Shown piece by piece: positions 37,169-46,428 of a stretch of DNA of 64,000 nucleotides (positions are counted from its first letter, which is position 1; the number at the start of each line of letters is the position of its first letter). The DNA comes from Clostridium sp. CAG:245. Its GTDB lineage: Bacteria; Bacillota; Clostridia; TANB77; CAG-508. The DNA lies in the NCBI GenBank assembly GCA_000435175.1, contig FR880073.1, forward strand, positions 1,396 through 65,395, in the 5' to 3' direction. The position numbers were made by a program, and so were the translations under genes. The notes beneath the pieces were generated by a model. The model saw nothing but the letters and a program-made list of their open reading frames with translations, searched no databases and was not told where the DNA came from.

Positions 37169-37197
37169 TTGACATTTAAATTTTGTATTGTTATTAT
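37169..37197 (+). promoter_or_regulatory. type VII locus promoter
   Basis: TTGACA (37169-37174), 17 bases, TATTAT (37192-37197), about 50 bases before the first gene. It is one of the best promoters in the window, in keeping with an abundant substrate gene. Confidence 0.8.
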
Positions 37198-37247
37198 GAT
37201 TTTGAAAATATCATTCTAAAATGATAATCTTAAAGGAGGAAAAGAAT

Positions 37248-37862
37248 ATGGCAAAAATAGATCATGTAGATTATGAGGCAATGCCAAGACAAGCAAAAGC
37301 AATGAGAGAGTATGCATTAGAATTAAATAATGAATTAAGAACAGCATACTCAAACGTAGGAGAAATGCATAATTCATGGTATGGAGTTAGATACAATGAA
37401 TTAGTAAAAGATTTTAATGAATTAATACCACAAGTAAATGATTTACTAAAATTGGTAGTTACAGAAATACCATTTGCAGTTGAAACAATAGCTAACAACT
37501 ATGCTCAAGCTGATAAAGGACAAAATGTTACATCAGCAGAAGAAACATCTGCCAATAACATTGAAAACTTACCAATAACAAACGATGTTGGAATGAGATT
37601 CATGACAGCAGAAGTTGCTAATACACAAAGAAGCGTATCTGAAAAATTTGATGCATCAAAGGAATTAATGAATAAAATTGAAGCTGAATATAACAGAGTT
37701 GAATGGCAAAGTGAAGCTTCTGAAAGCTTTAAAGCAAGATTCAACAAATTAAAGAATGACATATTAATGGCATTTGACAACATTAATAATGAATTTTCAA
37801 AATTAATGACTCAAACACAACAAGATATTGAAACAACAGAAAAAGCAAATACAGTACAATAA
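37248..37862 (+). CDS. tandem WXG100-like protein 1
   Basis: 204 residues, two WXG100-type helical hairpins in one chain. Module 1 (about 1-95) has Trp44-Tyr45-Gly46 in HNSWYGVRY; module 2 (about 110-204) has Trp153-Gln154-Ser155 in VEWQSEASESF. WXG100 proteins (EsxA) are about 100 residues and dimerise; here the two halves probably pair in one chain. It would be secreted and/or act as a partner of the EssC-like ATPase. ATG 37248, 8 bases after AAAGGAGG, is the start; the in-frame ATG at 37221 has no ribosome site. First gene of the locus. Confidence 0.85.
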   Translation: MAKIDHVDYEAMPRQAKAMREYALELNNELRTAYSNVGEMHNSWYGVRYNELVKDFNELIPQVNDLLKLVVTEIPFAVETIANNYAQADKGQNVTSAEETSANNIENLPITNDVGMRFMTAEVANTQRSVSEKFDASKELMNKIEAEYNRVEWQSEASESFKARFNKLKNDILMAFDNINNEFSKLMTQTQQDIETTEKANTVQ

Positions 37863-37864
37863 AA

Positions 37865-37887
37865 AGAAAGCACTATATGTGCTTTCT
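37865..37887 (+). promoter_or_regulatory. intercistronic hairpin after WXG gene 1
   Basis: A perfect nine-base stem (37865-37873 with 37879-37887), loop TATAT, with no T-run. It may stabilise the first cistron or partly terminate, giving more WXG protein than the downstream machinery. Confidence 0.6.
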
Positions 37888-37954
37888 AAAGCGACACTGG
37901 TTTTAGAAAGCATATATATAATATGTTTAATTACAAATGAAGGGAGAAAATAAT

Positions 37955-38242
37955 ATGGAAGGAAAATTCTTACCAATAGGAAGTGTAGTAAGATTAAAAG
38001 ATGGCCAAAAAAGATTAATGATAACAGGATTTTTACAAATGGAACAAGGTGAAAATGGTCAAAAAAATATATGGGATTACAGTGGATGCCTATACCCAGA
38101 GGGAATGCTAACATCAGAGGCTAACTATGTATTCAATCATTCACAAATAGAAGAAGTACATTTTATTGGACTAGTAGATGAAGAAGAAGAGGAGTTCAAG
38201 AAAAAGTTAAAAGAAGCAATAGAAGAACTTGAAAATAAATAG
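37955..38242 (+). CDS. DUF4176 domain protein
   Basis: 95 residues from ATG 37955, with GGGAG upstream. It has the DUF4176 pattern, LPIGSVVRLKDGQKRLMITGF, then a YSGCLYPEG loop and a helical acidic tail. Such proteins recur beside WXG and FtsK/SpoIIIE genes of Bacillota type VII loci. The function is unknown; no signal peptide or membrane segment, so it is cytoplasmic. It lies 14 bases before the ATPase gene. Confidence 0.8.
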   Translation: MEGKFLPIGSVVRLKDGQKRLMITGFLQMEQGENGQKNIWDYSGCLYPEGMLTSEANYVFNHSQIEEVHFIGLVDEEEEEFKKKLKEAIEELENK

Positions 38243-38256
38243 GAAAGTGTAAAAAA

Positions 38257-41200
38257 ATGCTAGTCACATTAATAGGAAAAAATGTTTTGTATAAATTAAT
38301 ATTACCTCATGAAAAAACAGGTAATTATTGGATAACAAATAGTGACGATGGAAAGAAACTTGTAAACATTATTGGAAAAAATAATGAATGGAACATATAT
38401 AGTAATGAACAAGCAAAAATCTTGGATCCAAGAGCAATAAATTCATGGAATATCTCAAAAATAGTAAAAAACAAAGCAAATATTTTTAGTGAGATAAAGT
38501 TACAAGAAAATGGCATATATTATATTTCTTTAGCGAGTAATCCAAATATGCTGTATATATTGCTTTGTGAACCGACATATGAGAGAGATTTTATTCAGTT
38601 AAATGCTAAAAATTTTCAAGAAATAACAATTGGAAGAAAAGCAGATAGCGATATTATATATAATAATTCTTTAATAAAGCAAGAACAAGCCAGAATTTTT
38701 TACAGCAATGGAAAGTTGATGGTAGAAAATTTTGATGAAAGTTATGGAACTTTTCTAAATGATTTACCAGTGGCAAATAGATTAAAGTTACTATTTAATG
38801 GTGATATTATATTTATAATGGGATTAAGGATTATAATTGTTGGAAACAATGTTTTCATAAATAATCCTTTTAATAGAGTAACATATAATTTAAATAAACT
38901 GGAAATTGTAAAAAAAGAAAACAGAATAATAACAAGTAGTGAAGTAACAGATGAAGATGTTCAACTTTTTACAGATAAGGATTACTTTACGAGAGCACCA
39001 AGGATAACTAATCAAATTGAAAAAGAAAAAATAAAAATAGATGCTCCACCACAAAAACAAGAGAAAGACGAAAAACCATTAATATATACAATAGGACCAA
39101 GTCTGGCTATGGGAATTGTAATGGTATTATCTATGAGTTCAACAATTAGCGATGTTTCAAGTGGAACGGCATCTTTTAAAAGTACCGGACTATCTGCGTT
39201 AATGACAGTCTCAATGTTAATTAGTATGATTTTGTTTCCAATACTTAATAATAAGTATGAGAAAAATAAGAAGATAAAGAAAGAAGCTAAACGTCAGAAA
39301 AAATATAAAGAATATATAAATAAAAAAATTCAACAAATAGACGATGTAATGCTTAAACAAAAGAAGATACTTTTTGAAAAATATTTATCTGCTGAGGAAT
39401 GTGCTAGAATAATACTAAATAGAGAATCTAGGCTATGGGAAAGAAGAACAGAGGACGATGATTTTCTTACTGTGAGGTTAGGACTTGGAAATTTGCCAAT
39501 AGCGGCAGATATAGAGTATCCTAATAAGGAATTTTCTTTGGAGGAAGATAACCTAGTAGAATTAATAAATTCTGTAGCAAAAAAATCTAAGGTGATAAAG
39601 AATGTTCCAATCACGGCTTCTCTTACATCAAAAAATATTGCGGCTGCAATTATTGAAAATGATGATAGAACAACTGAAAAGTTTGCACAAAATTTAATTA
39701 TGCAATTAATTGCGTTGCATAGTTATGCAGATTTAAAATTAGTATTCTTATTAAAAAAAGAGAAAACCATAAGATGGGAGAACATGAAAACCTTACCACA
39801 TGTGTGGGATGAACAAAAACAAATTAGATTTTGGGCAGACGAATATGAGGACATGAAGGATATTTCAAGATATCTTGAAATTGAATTAAATAATAGAAGA
39901 AAGTATGATGACAAATTTGATTACCGTTCATTTGCACCATATTATTTAATAATAACAGATGATTACCAAAAAATAGAAGGACTTAAAATAATAACAGAAA
40001 TTTTAAACGCAAAGAGGAACTTAGGATTTGGATTGTTCTGTTTAACAGATAATATGTTACATTTACCAAATGAATGTCAACTGTTTATTAGTATAGACGG
40101 AACAAATGGTAGCTTATTTGAAAATCAAATTACATCGACTACAAAAAAAGAGTTTTATTTTGATCCATCTTTCACGTTCTTTTTCGAAAATATTGGGCAA
40201 AGGTTATCTAATATACCAATTAAGCTTAATGCAACATCAAAGTTTGCATTACCAGAGGTGTATACTTTTTTGGAAATGTATGATGCTGGTAGAATTGAGC
40301 AGTTAAATATATTACAAAGATGGATGACAAATGATTCTACAAAATCTTTGCAAGCACCAATAGGAATCGATACTAATGGAATGCCAATTGTGTTAGATAT
40401 TCATGAAAAGGCACATGGACCACATGGATTAATAGCAGGAAGTACTGGATCCGGAAAGAGTGAATTTATAATCACATATATCCTTTCACTTGCGGTTAAC
40501 TACCATCCAAATGATGTATCTATGATATTAATAGATTACAAAGGTGGAGGCCTTGCAGGAGCGTTCCAAAAAGGTGATGTGAAATTACCTCATATAGTTG
40601 GAACCATAACAAATATTGATAAAGCCGGACTTCAAAGGTCTTTAGTTTCTATACAGAGTGAGCTAAGAAGAAGACAAGTAAAGTTTAATCAGGCAAGAGA
40701 AAAAACAGATGAAGGAACTATTGATATATACAAGTATCAAAAATTATACCATGATGGAATTGTAAAAGAGCCAATACCGCACTTATTGATAATATGTGAT
40801 GAATTTGCAGAGTTAAAACAGCAACAACCTGACTTTATGGATGAATTAATAAGTGTTGCGAGAATAGGACGTAGTTTAGGAGTACACTTAATACTTGCAA
40901 CTCAAAAACCGGCTGGCGTTGTAAATGACCAAATTCGTAGTAATAGTAGGTTCGGTATATGTTTAAAAGTACAAGACAGACAAGACAGTATAGATGTTAT
41001 AAAAAGACCAGATGCGGCAGATTTAAAGAGGGTTGGACAATTTTATATTCAAGTTGGTAATAACGAATATTTTGCATTAGGACAATCTGCTTGGGCTGGA
41101 GCAAGTTATGAGCCATCAGACATAATCAAGAAAAAAGTAGATACTTCAATGAAATTTGTATCAAATATTGGTTCTGTAATAAAAAAAGTAGATGATACAT

Positions 41201-42837
41201 TAAAGTCTCCAACAAGAAAAGATGGTGAACAGTTAACCAACATTGTAAAATATATTTATCAGCTTGGAAAACATGAAAACATTAAACTTAAACCATTATG
41301 GTTGGATAATATACCAAATGTTATTATGTTAGATAACATTAAGAAAAAATACAATATACAGAAAAAAGAAAATGAAGTAATACCTGTAGTTGGAGAATAT
41401 GATGATCCATATAACCAAAGACAAGGACCAGTTGAAATTGACTTTAAGAAACAGGGAAATGTTATTGTTTATGGAAATGCTGAGAGTGGTAAAGAAACAT
41501 TCATAAGCACAATGGTATATGACATAATATCAACATACTCTGTTAAGGAAGCTCAAATGTATTTAATTGACTTTGGTAGTGAAGCCTTGAAAATCTTTAA
41601 GGATGCACCACATATAGGTGATGTAGTATTAAGTACAGATACAGAAAAAATAAATAGATTGTTCGAAATACTACAAAGAGAAATGAAAAGAAGAACAGAA
41701 ATTTTATCAAACTATGATGGTGATATAAAATTATATATAAATGATACAGGTGCTGAAATGCCACAAGTATTTATAATTATAAACAATTATGAAGGATTTG
41801 TGGAAAACTTCGGAGAAAAATATGACGATGTATTGCTTACTCTATGTAGAGAGGGAATAAAATATGGAATCATATTTGTAATTACAGCAAGTGCATATAA
41901 CAGTGTAAGATATAGACTATCTCAAAACTTTAAACAAAAAATAGCATTACAATTAAATAATGAAGATGATTATTTAAATATAATAGATGGAGTTAGAAAA
42001 CAAAGACCTGCTCACATGTTTGGAAGAGGATTGATAAAATATAGTGACATATATGAATTCCAAACAGCTCGTATATGCGAACCAGAAAAATGGAATGTAT
42101 TTATAAGAGATAAGATAAAACAATTAAATGAAAAATATGACGAAAAGGCAGATCCTATTCCAGTTTTACCAGATCAAATAAAGGTAGAAGAGATAAAAGA
42201 ATTTGTAAAAAGCTTGGATAAATTACCAGTTGGAATTTACAAAGATAGTTTGAACTTAGCAATATATAATTTTAAGAGCAATTTAGTAAATTTAATTTCA
42301 GCAAAAAATATAGAAGTAGCTACAGAATATGTAACACATTTATACGAGGAATTAAAACTACTAGAAGACATTGATGTAACCGTATTTGATGCAGAGGGAA
42401 TTGTACAAACTGCTAGTAAAAACATAAAACTTGACTATCAGAACTATTCATTAAGAATACAAAACAATATAAGTAAATCAAAATACAATGTATGTATAAT
42501 AGTTGGAATTGATAAGTTCTTAATAAACATAGAAAAAGAAATTTTGTCAGATCTTAGAAAAGCTGAAGAATTAAAGAATTATACATTTATAGTAGTTGAT
42601 AGTGTATTTAAATTAAAGAACCATGAATATGATGACTGGTATAAAGCGTATATCACAAAAGATTCTGGAATTTGGGTAGGCAATGGTGTTGCAGATCAAT
42701 ACTTAATAAGAATGAACACAAGCACTAGAAATTTAGTAAACAACTGTGGAGAAAGCTTCGGATACTTAATAAAACAAGAAGAAGCTAAGCTGATAAAATT
42801 AATAGGAATGAAAGATACTGGTGAAAAAAATGGATAA
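38257..42837 (+). CDS. EssC/YukB-like type VII secretion ATPase with FHA domain
   Basis: The motor of type VII secretion, 1,526 residues, in the membrane. An N-terminal FHA fold (about 120-195: ITIGRKADSDI, SYGTFLNDLPV) follows a shorter N-terminal domain; two membrane helices lie near 275-330. FtsK/SpoIIIE ATPase domain 1 has an intact Walker A, GSTGSGKS (728-735), and a Walker B with IICDEFAEL. Domain 2 has GNAESGKET (1073-1081), with Glu after the P-loop lysine, and domain 3 (about 1320-1526) lacks a usable P-loop. Only domain 1 seems competent, as in EssC. Domain 3 normally binds the WXG substrate. It overlaps the YukD-like gene by 8 bases. Confidence 0.93.
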   Translation: MLVTLIGKNVLYKLILPHEKTGNYWITNSDDGKKLVNIIGKNNEWNIYSNEQAKILDPRAINSWNISKIVKNKANIFSEIKLQENGIYYISLASNPNMLYILLCEPTYERDFIQLNAKNFQEITIGRKADSDIIYNNSLIKQEQARIFYSNGKLMVENFDESYGTFLNDLPVANRLKLLFNGDIIFIMGLRIIIVGNNVFINNPFNRVTYNLNKLEIVKKENRIITSSEVTDEDVQLFTDKDYFTRAPRITNQIEKEKIKIDAPPQKQEKDEKPLIYTIGPSLAMGIVMVLSMSSTISDVSSGTASFKSTGLSALMTVSMLISMILFPILNNKYEKNKKIKKEAKRQKKYKEYINKKIQQIDDVMLKQKKILFEKYLSAEECARIILNRESRLWERRTEDDDFLTVRLGLGNLPIAADIEYPNKEFSLEEDNLVELINSVAKKSKVIKNVPITASLTSKNIAAAIIENDDRTTEKFAQNLIMQLIALHSYADLKLVFLLKKEKTIRWENMKTLPHVWDEQKQIRFWADEYEDMKDISRYLEIELNNRRKYDDKFDYRSFAPYYLIITDDYQKIEGLKIITEILNAKRNLGFGLFCLTDNMLHLPNECQLFISIDGTNGSLFENQITSTTKKEFYFDPSFTFFFENIGQRLSNIPIKLNATSKFALPEVYTFLEMYDAGRIEQLNILQRWMTNDSTKSLQAPIGIDTNGMPIVLDIHEKAHGPHGLIAGSTGSGKSEFIITYILSLAVNYHPNDVSMILIDYKGGGLAGAFQKGDVKLPHIVGTITNIDKAGLQRSLVSIQSELRRRQVKFNQAREKTDEGTIDIYKYQKLYHDGIVKEPIPHLLIICDEFAELKQQQPDFMDELISVARIGRSLGVHLILATQKPAGVVNDQIRSNSRFGICLKVQDRQDSIDVIKRPDAADLKRVGQFYIQVGNNEYFALGQSAWAGASYEPSDIIKKKVDTSMKFVSNIGSVIKKVDDTLKSPTRKDGEQLTNIVKYIYQLGKHENIKLKPLWLDNIPNVIMLDNIKKKYNIQKKENEVIPVVGEYDDPYNQRQGPVEIDFKKQGNVIVYGNAESGKETFISTMVYDIISTYSVKEAQMYLIDFGSEALKIFKDAPHIGDVVLSTDTEKINRLFEILQREMKRRTEILSNYDGDIKLYINDTGAEMPQVFIIINNYEGFVENFGEKYDDVLLTLCREGIKYGIIFVITASAYNSVRYRLSQNFKQKIALQLNNEDDYLNIIDGVRKQRPAHMFGRGLIKYSDIYEFQTARICEPEKWNVFIRDKIKQLNEKYDEKADPIPVLPDQIKVEEIKEFVKSLDKLPVGIYKDSLNLAIYNFKSNLVNLISAKNIEVATEYVTHLYEELKLLEDIDVTVFDAEGIVQTASKNIKLDYQNYSLRIQNNISKSKYNVCIIVGIDKFLINIEKEILSDLRKAEELKNYTFIVVDSVFKLKNHEYDDWYKAYITKDSGIWVGNGVADQYLIRMNTSTRNLVNNCGESFGYLIKQEEAKLIKLIGMKDTGEKNG

Positions 42838-43081
42838 AGTCTTAGTAAAAGTTTATGTTCCTATGTTGGAAGGAGTCTATGATGTATGGATTCCTTCTAA
42901 CAAAAAAATATATGAGATAATTATATTATTATCAAGAGCAATATCAGAACTAAGTGAGGGAGATTATGATCCTAAAGCGCTTCCTACGCTATATGATAAA
43001 ATCAGTGCACAAGAGTTTGATTTGAACTCATTTTTAAAGGATACAACAATAAGAAATGGAACAGAAGTAATATTAATATAA
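42830..43081 (+). CDS. YukD/EsaB-like ubiquitin-fold protein
   Basis: 83 residues from ATG 42830 (a GTG at 42821 is possible). It has the YukD pattern: VLVKVYVP, EGVYDVWIP, a helix with IYEIIILLSRAISEL, and a final GTEVILI strand. It is a cytoplasmic accessory of type VII secretion, with a ubiquitin-like fold but no diglycine end. It overlaps the end of the ATPase gene, so translation is coupled. Confidence 0.85.
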   Translation: MDKVLVKVYVPMLEGVYDVWIPSNKKIYEIIILLSRAISELSEGDYDPKALPTLYDKISAQEFDLNSFLKDTTIRNGTEVILI

Positions 43082-43106
43082 ATTTTAGTTTTGAAAGGAA
43101 TTTTGA

Positions 43107-43928
43107 ATGAAGACACTAAATGTAGATAACACGTACAAAAGTAATACTAATCTTACAATAAATGAATTATTACAAGAAAATAAAAAGATAGTTTCTTTTA
43201 TCGGAGCTAGTCAAAGTGGCACATCTTTTTTAGTAAATAATATTGCAAGAATAATGGCAAGAAGAAACTTTGATGTGGCTATATTAGATATGACGCAAAA
43301 TAAAGATTCATACTATATATATACTCAAAACAAAGAGTCTATAAGAGTTAGTATTAGAAACAGTTTTAAGGATTTAAGTGAAGGAAAACTGAATGGATTA
43401 CAAATTGAAAATAACCTAACTGTATATACAGATGTACCAGGAAAGAATAAATATAGTGCAAGAGTTGAAAATATATTAGAGACGCTTTTGAAGAAACATC
43501 AGGTTGTAATTATAGACACAGATTTTTCTACAGATGCTGATTACTTTGCGTATTCAGAGCAAGTATATTTGGTACAAACAATGGATATATTAACCATTCA
43601 ACCACTTACAGAATTCCTTTCAAATCTAAAATCTAAGAATGCAATAAACAATGAGAAAATAAGGATTATATTAAATAAGTTTATGAATTTTGATGAAATA
43701 ACAGTGAGCAAATTGATAGGCGGAATGGCTTTTTATAATGATCCTTCGATGACATATATGCAACAAATATTTGAAAAAAATGGAGTAAGGTATACAACAG
43801 TTTCATATAATCAACAGGCCTACGAAAAATACATACAAGATGTTGCAAATTGTCAATTTACAACAAATTATTCTATAGAATTTAGAAAAGAGTTAGAAAT
43901 GTTAACAGATGATGTTATAAAAGGATAA
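43107..43928 (+). CDS. MinD/ParA-like protein with altered P-loop
   Basis: 273 residues with the layout of a MinD/ParA ATPase: an N-terminal strand then FIGASQSGTSFLVNNIA (P-loop at 33-40), VAILDMTQNKDSYYIY, and VVIIDTDFSTDADYF as Walker B. In the P-loop the catalytic Lys is replaced: GxxxxG-Thr39-Ser40 instead of GK(S/T). Binding or hydrolysis of ATP is therefore doubtful. ParA-like proteins (EspI) accompany some mycobacterial ESX loci, but they are not part of the classic Bacillota core. Here it could place the secretion complex or act as a scaffold. It is cytoplasmic, 25 bases after the YukD-like gene. Confidence 0.75.
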   Translation: MKTLNVDNTYKSNTNLTINELLQENKKIVSFIGASQSGTSFLVNNIARIMARRNFDVAILDMTQNKDSYYIYTQNKESIRVSIRNSFKDLSEGKLNGLQIENNLTVYTDVPGKNKYSARVENILETLLKKHQVVIIDTDFSTDADYFAYSEQVYLVQTMDILTIQPLTEFLSNLKSKNAINNEKIRIILNKFMNFDEITVSKLIGGMAFYNDPSMTYMQQIFEKNGVRYTTVSYNQQAYEKYIQDVANCQFTTNYSIEFRKELEMLTDDVIKG

Positions 43929-43948
43929 AAGTTAGGAGGTATTTTATT

Positions 43949-44209
43949 ATGGGGTTTATTGGAAATTTTTTTAAACAATTATTTGGTGGGGATAGTAGCT
44001 CAAATAACAGTAGTTCTGGTAGCTCAAGTAATACGTGGACAGGCTCAACTGGAGTATCTGGTAATGTGAGTAATTCCTTAAAAACAAAATATAAAAATGT
44101 AGATGGACAAAATAAGTTAAAGGGAGTATTATTTACAGGTTTAATAAATAATACAAACGATATAATTGACAATGCAAATACTAAAAAAGCAAATACAAAA
44201 ATACACTAA
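43949..44209 (+). CDS. small Ser/Asn-rich protein of the type VII locus
   Basis: 86 residues. The N-terminus MGFIGNFFKQLFGG is an amphipathic or hydrophobic helix; a Ser/Asn/Gly-rich linker follows (about 15-45), then a hydrophilic, helical C-terminal part. No cysteine and no cleavable signal. GTTAGGAGG lies just upstream. It sits between the ParA-like and effector genes. It may be a substrate-targeting partner, but I do not recognise a family. Confidence 0.6.
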   Translation: MGFIGNFFKQLFGGDSSSNNSSSGSSSNTWTGSTGVSGNVSNSLKTKYKNVDGQNKLKGVLFTGLINNTNDIIDNANTKKANTKIH

Positions 44210-44223
44210 CTAAGGAGGAAATT

Positions 44224-45876
44224 ATGTTTGAATTTGTAGAGAAAGTTGCCACAGATATAATCACAAGTTTGGGGAACACGATTAGTCAAATGAGTTTTGA
44301 TGCTTCAAGCTATGATGCACAGGCAACTGAAAATGATGCGAAAGCAGCACAATGTGAAGCAGATGCTAGTGCAGAAGAGGCAAGTTGTCCACATTATAAA
44401 TCAGAACCATATGAGACAACAGATGATGATGGAAATACAGTAACAAAGTATGAGCAGGTTCCAGATACAGCTGCTGATGCTGCTGCGATGGCAAGAGCAG
44501 CAACTCTAAGAGCAGAAGCAGCAAACTTAAAAGCAATTGCGGCAGCTCTAAGAGGTTTAGCAGCAGCTTTAAGAGGTACATTATTTTCAATGACTAGTCA
44601 ACAAAAGCAAATCTCACAAGCTTCTCAAGACTCACAATTTGCAATAGTTGCTACCACTAAATTATTAAGAGAGGGTATAGATGTTACTAAAAGAGTAATA
44701 GCAGCATTTAATGTACCAGAAGCTAGCAATTTCAAAGAGTGGACATCTGCCGTAGGAGATAATCTGCTAAATGCAATTGGAGTAGACTTATCAGATGGAC
44801 TTAATGATGAGATATATACAGCAATTGGTGTTGTTACTACAGTAGGTGCTATTGCGGGACCACTAGTAGTTAGACGTACAACCTCAATAATAGGTGCTAA
44901 AATGGGTAATGGCATAATTGGAAATATTGGTAGATATGAAGCAAACATTGTGTCTGAGGCAATAATAAAAACATACTTTAATGAAACAGGTGCGAAAGTG
45001 GCACAAAACGCAATAGCATCTGCATTAACCTTTATTGGAATAGATTCATTGCCAACACAGGGAAAAAAAGCAGTTCCGAATGCTGCAACTATAAATGGTA
45101 CAGAACAAGATTCAAAGATGACTTTTGAAGAAGCAAAAACAGATGCAAAAGAAAAATATGCTAAATATGTTGAAAAATTCAATTGTTATACAGAAGAACA
45201 AAAAAAAGATCTGATTAATAAGTATAATGAGCAAATAGATAAAGCAGTAGTGCTTTCAGATGAAGAATTTTTTAGACAATTAGGAGAATATAACGAAGGA
45301 ATTGTTGCATATAATAATGGGGCTCAAGATAGGGTGTATATCAGAGAAGGGTATGCTAATGATCCAAGTGTAATAATACATGAAGTTGGTGGACATGGTA
45401 CAGGTACAATGTCTCAGACAGCAGGATATTATTACACAGATCCAGAGACAGGAGAGAATGTATTATATACTGGAAAGTATGAAGATTCACCATACAAATT
45501 AACATGGAAGGGAAACTATAATGGAATAGATGAGGCAGCAACAGAATATTTTGCAAGGAAAATAAATGGCGAAAAATGGGAAGATTGCGCATACAATCCT
45601 AGCACTGATGCATTACAAAAAATAACAGATTCAATGACAAAATATACAGGTGTAAATGGAGAAGAAGTATTAATGAAAACATATACTGGTGAAAATAAAG
45701 ATTTATTTAAAAATGTATATAATGAAATATCTGGAAATGAAAAGGCCTATGATGCATTGGATGCAATGATGAAAGATTCTAATACAGGTAACCAAAGGGG
45801 TGGAACTCAAGCGTTAAATACAGTAACTAGAAATTTTGACAGAGATTGTCAAATAGCAAAAGTAAAGAATATATAA
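44224..45876 (+). CDS. putative type VII effector with HExxxH metallopeptidase motif
   Basis: 550 residues, probably secreted by the type VII system. The N-terminal 170 residues are Ala-rich helices resembling the helical secretion domains of type VII substrates (LXG-like in position, not in motif). Residues about 200-285 contain two hydrophobic stretches. The C-terminal domain has HEVGGHG at 386-392, with His386, Glu387 and His391, then DEAATEYFAR at 436-445, where Glu437 or Glu441 is a likely third zinc ligand. HExxxH is the spacing of peptidase family M49 (dipeptidyl-peptidase III, HELLGH) and not the common HExxH. The substrate is unknown. The next gene might encode an immunity protein or chaperone. 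AAGGAGG lies upstream. Confidence 0.7.
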   Translation: MFEFVEKVATDIITSLGNTISQMSFDASSYDAQATENDAKAAQCEADASAEEASCPHYKSEPYETTDDDGNTVTKYEQVPDTAADAAAMARAATLRAEAANLKAIAAALRGLAAALRGTLFSMTSQQKQISQASQDSQFAIVATTKLLREGIDVTKRVIAAFNVPEASNFKEWTSAVGDNLLNAIGVDLSDGLNDEIYTAIGVVTTVGAIAGPLVVRRTTSIIGAKMGNGIIGNIGRYEANIVSEAIIKTYFNETGAKVAQNAIASALTFIGIDSLPTQGKKAVPNAATINGTEQDSKMTFEEAKTDAKEKYAKYVEKFNCYTEEQKKDLINKYNEQIDKAVVLSDEEFFRQLGEYNEGIVAYNNGAQDRVYIREGYANDPSVIIHEVGGHGTGTMSQTAGYYYTDPETGENVLYTGKYEDSPYKLTWKGNYNGIDEAATEYFARKINGEKWEDCAYNPSTDALQKITDSMTKYTGVNGEEVLMKTYTGENKDLFKNVYNEISGNEKAYDALDAMMKDSNTGNQRGGTQALNTVTRNFDRDCQIAKVKNI

Positions 45877-45898
45877 AATTAAATGAAAGGATTATAAA

Positions 45899-46417
45899 AT
45901 GGAAAATTTTAAAGATATTATAGATAAATTTGTAATAAAATTTTCAGAATCAACTAAAGATGCTTTTGACAAAAAAAGATTAACAGAAGCTTTTGAAAAA
46001 TACTTATATAAACAAGTAGAAGCAGAAGAAAAAATAAATCAAAATTTTAATATTGATGATAAAAGTGATATGGAATCTTTGTTGAAATATGTTACTGATG
46101 ATGTAATTAAATTACCATTAGAGCAAAAAAGACAAATGTTAATCAGAGACGAAAGTTTTGAAACAATTCGTAGCATATCAAACAATGCTTTTGAAATGGC
46201 ACAAGAAGCTTATACTAGCAAAAGTGATAACATTGATGAAACTAAAGTAGATGAAATGCAAAAAAAATTAAATGAGTTATTAAAGAGTGTAAAAGCTTTT
46301 AATAAACAACAGGCTATTTGGCTTGTATCAGAAGGAATATTGGACTTGAATTTTGTAAAGAATCCTAAAACAGATATTATGAGTATAAGATTAGGAAGAT
46401 GTTTACAAAGCAAGTAA
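45899..46417 (+). CDS. small helical protein, possible immunity protein or chaperone of the effector
   Basis: 172 residues, almost all predicted helical, charged and without signal or membrane segment (ENFKDIIDKFVIKF...). No recognised domain. Its place, 22 bases downstream of the putative effector and just before the second WXG gene, is typical of immunity proteins or secretion chaperones. This is inference from position alone. AAAGGA lies upstream. Confidence 0.55.
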   Translation: MENFKDIIDKFVIKFSESTKDAFDKKRLTEAFEKYLYKQVEAEEKINQNFNIDDKSDMESLLKYVTDDVIKLPLEQKRQMLIRDESFETIRSISNNAFEMAQEAYTSKSDNIDETKVDEMQKKLNELLKSVKAFNKQQAIWLVSEGILDLNFVKNPKTDIMSIRLGRCLQSK

Positions 46418-46428
46418 AAGGAGAAAAG

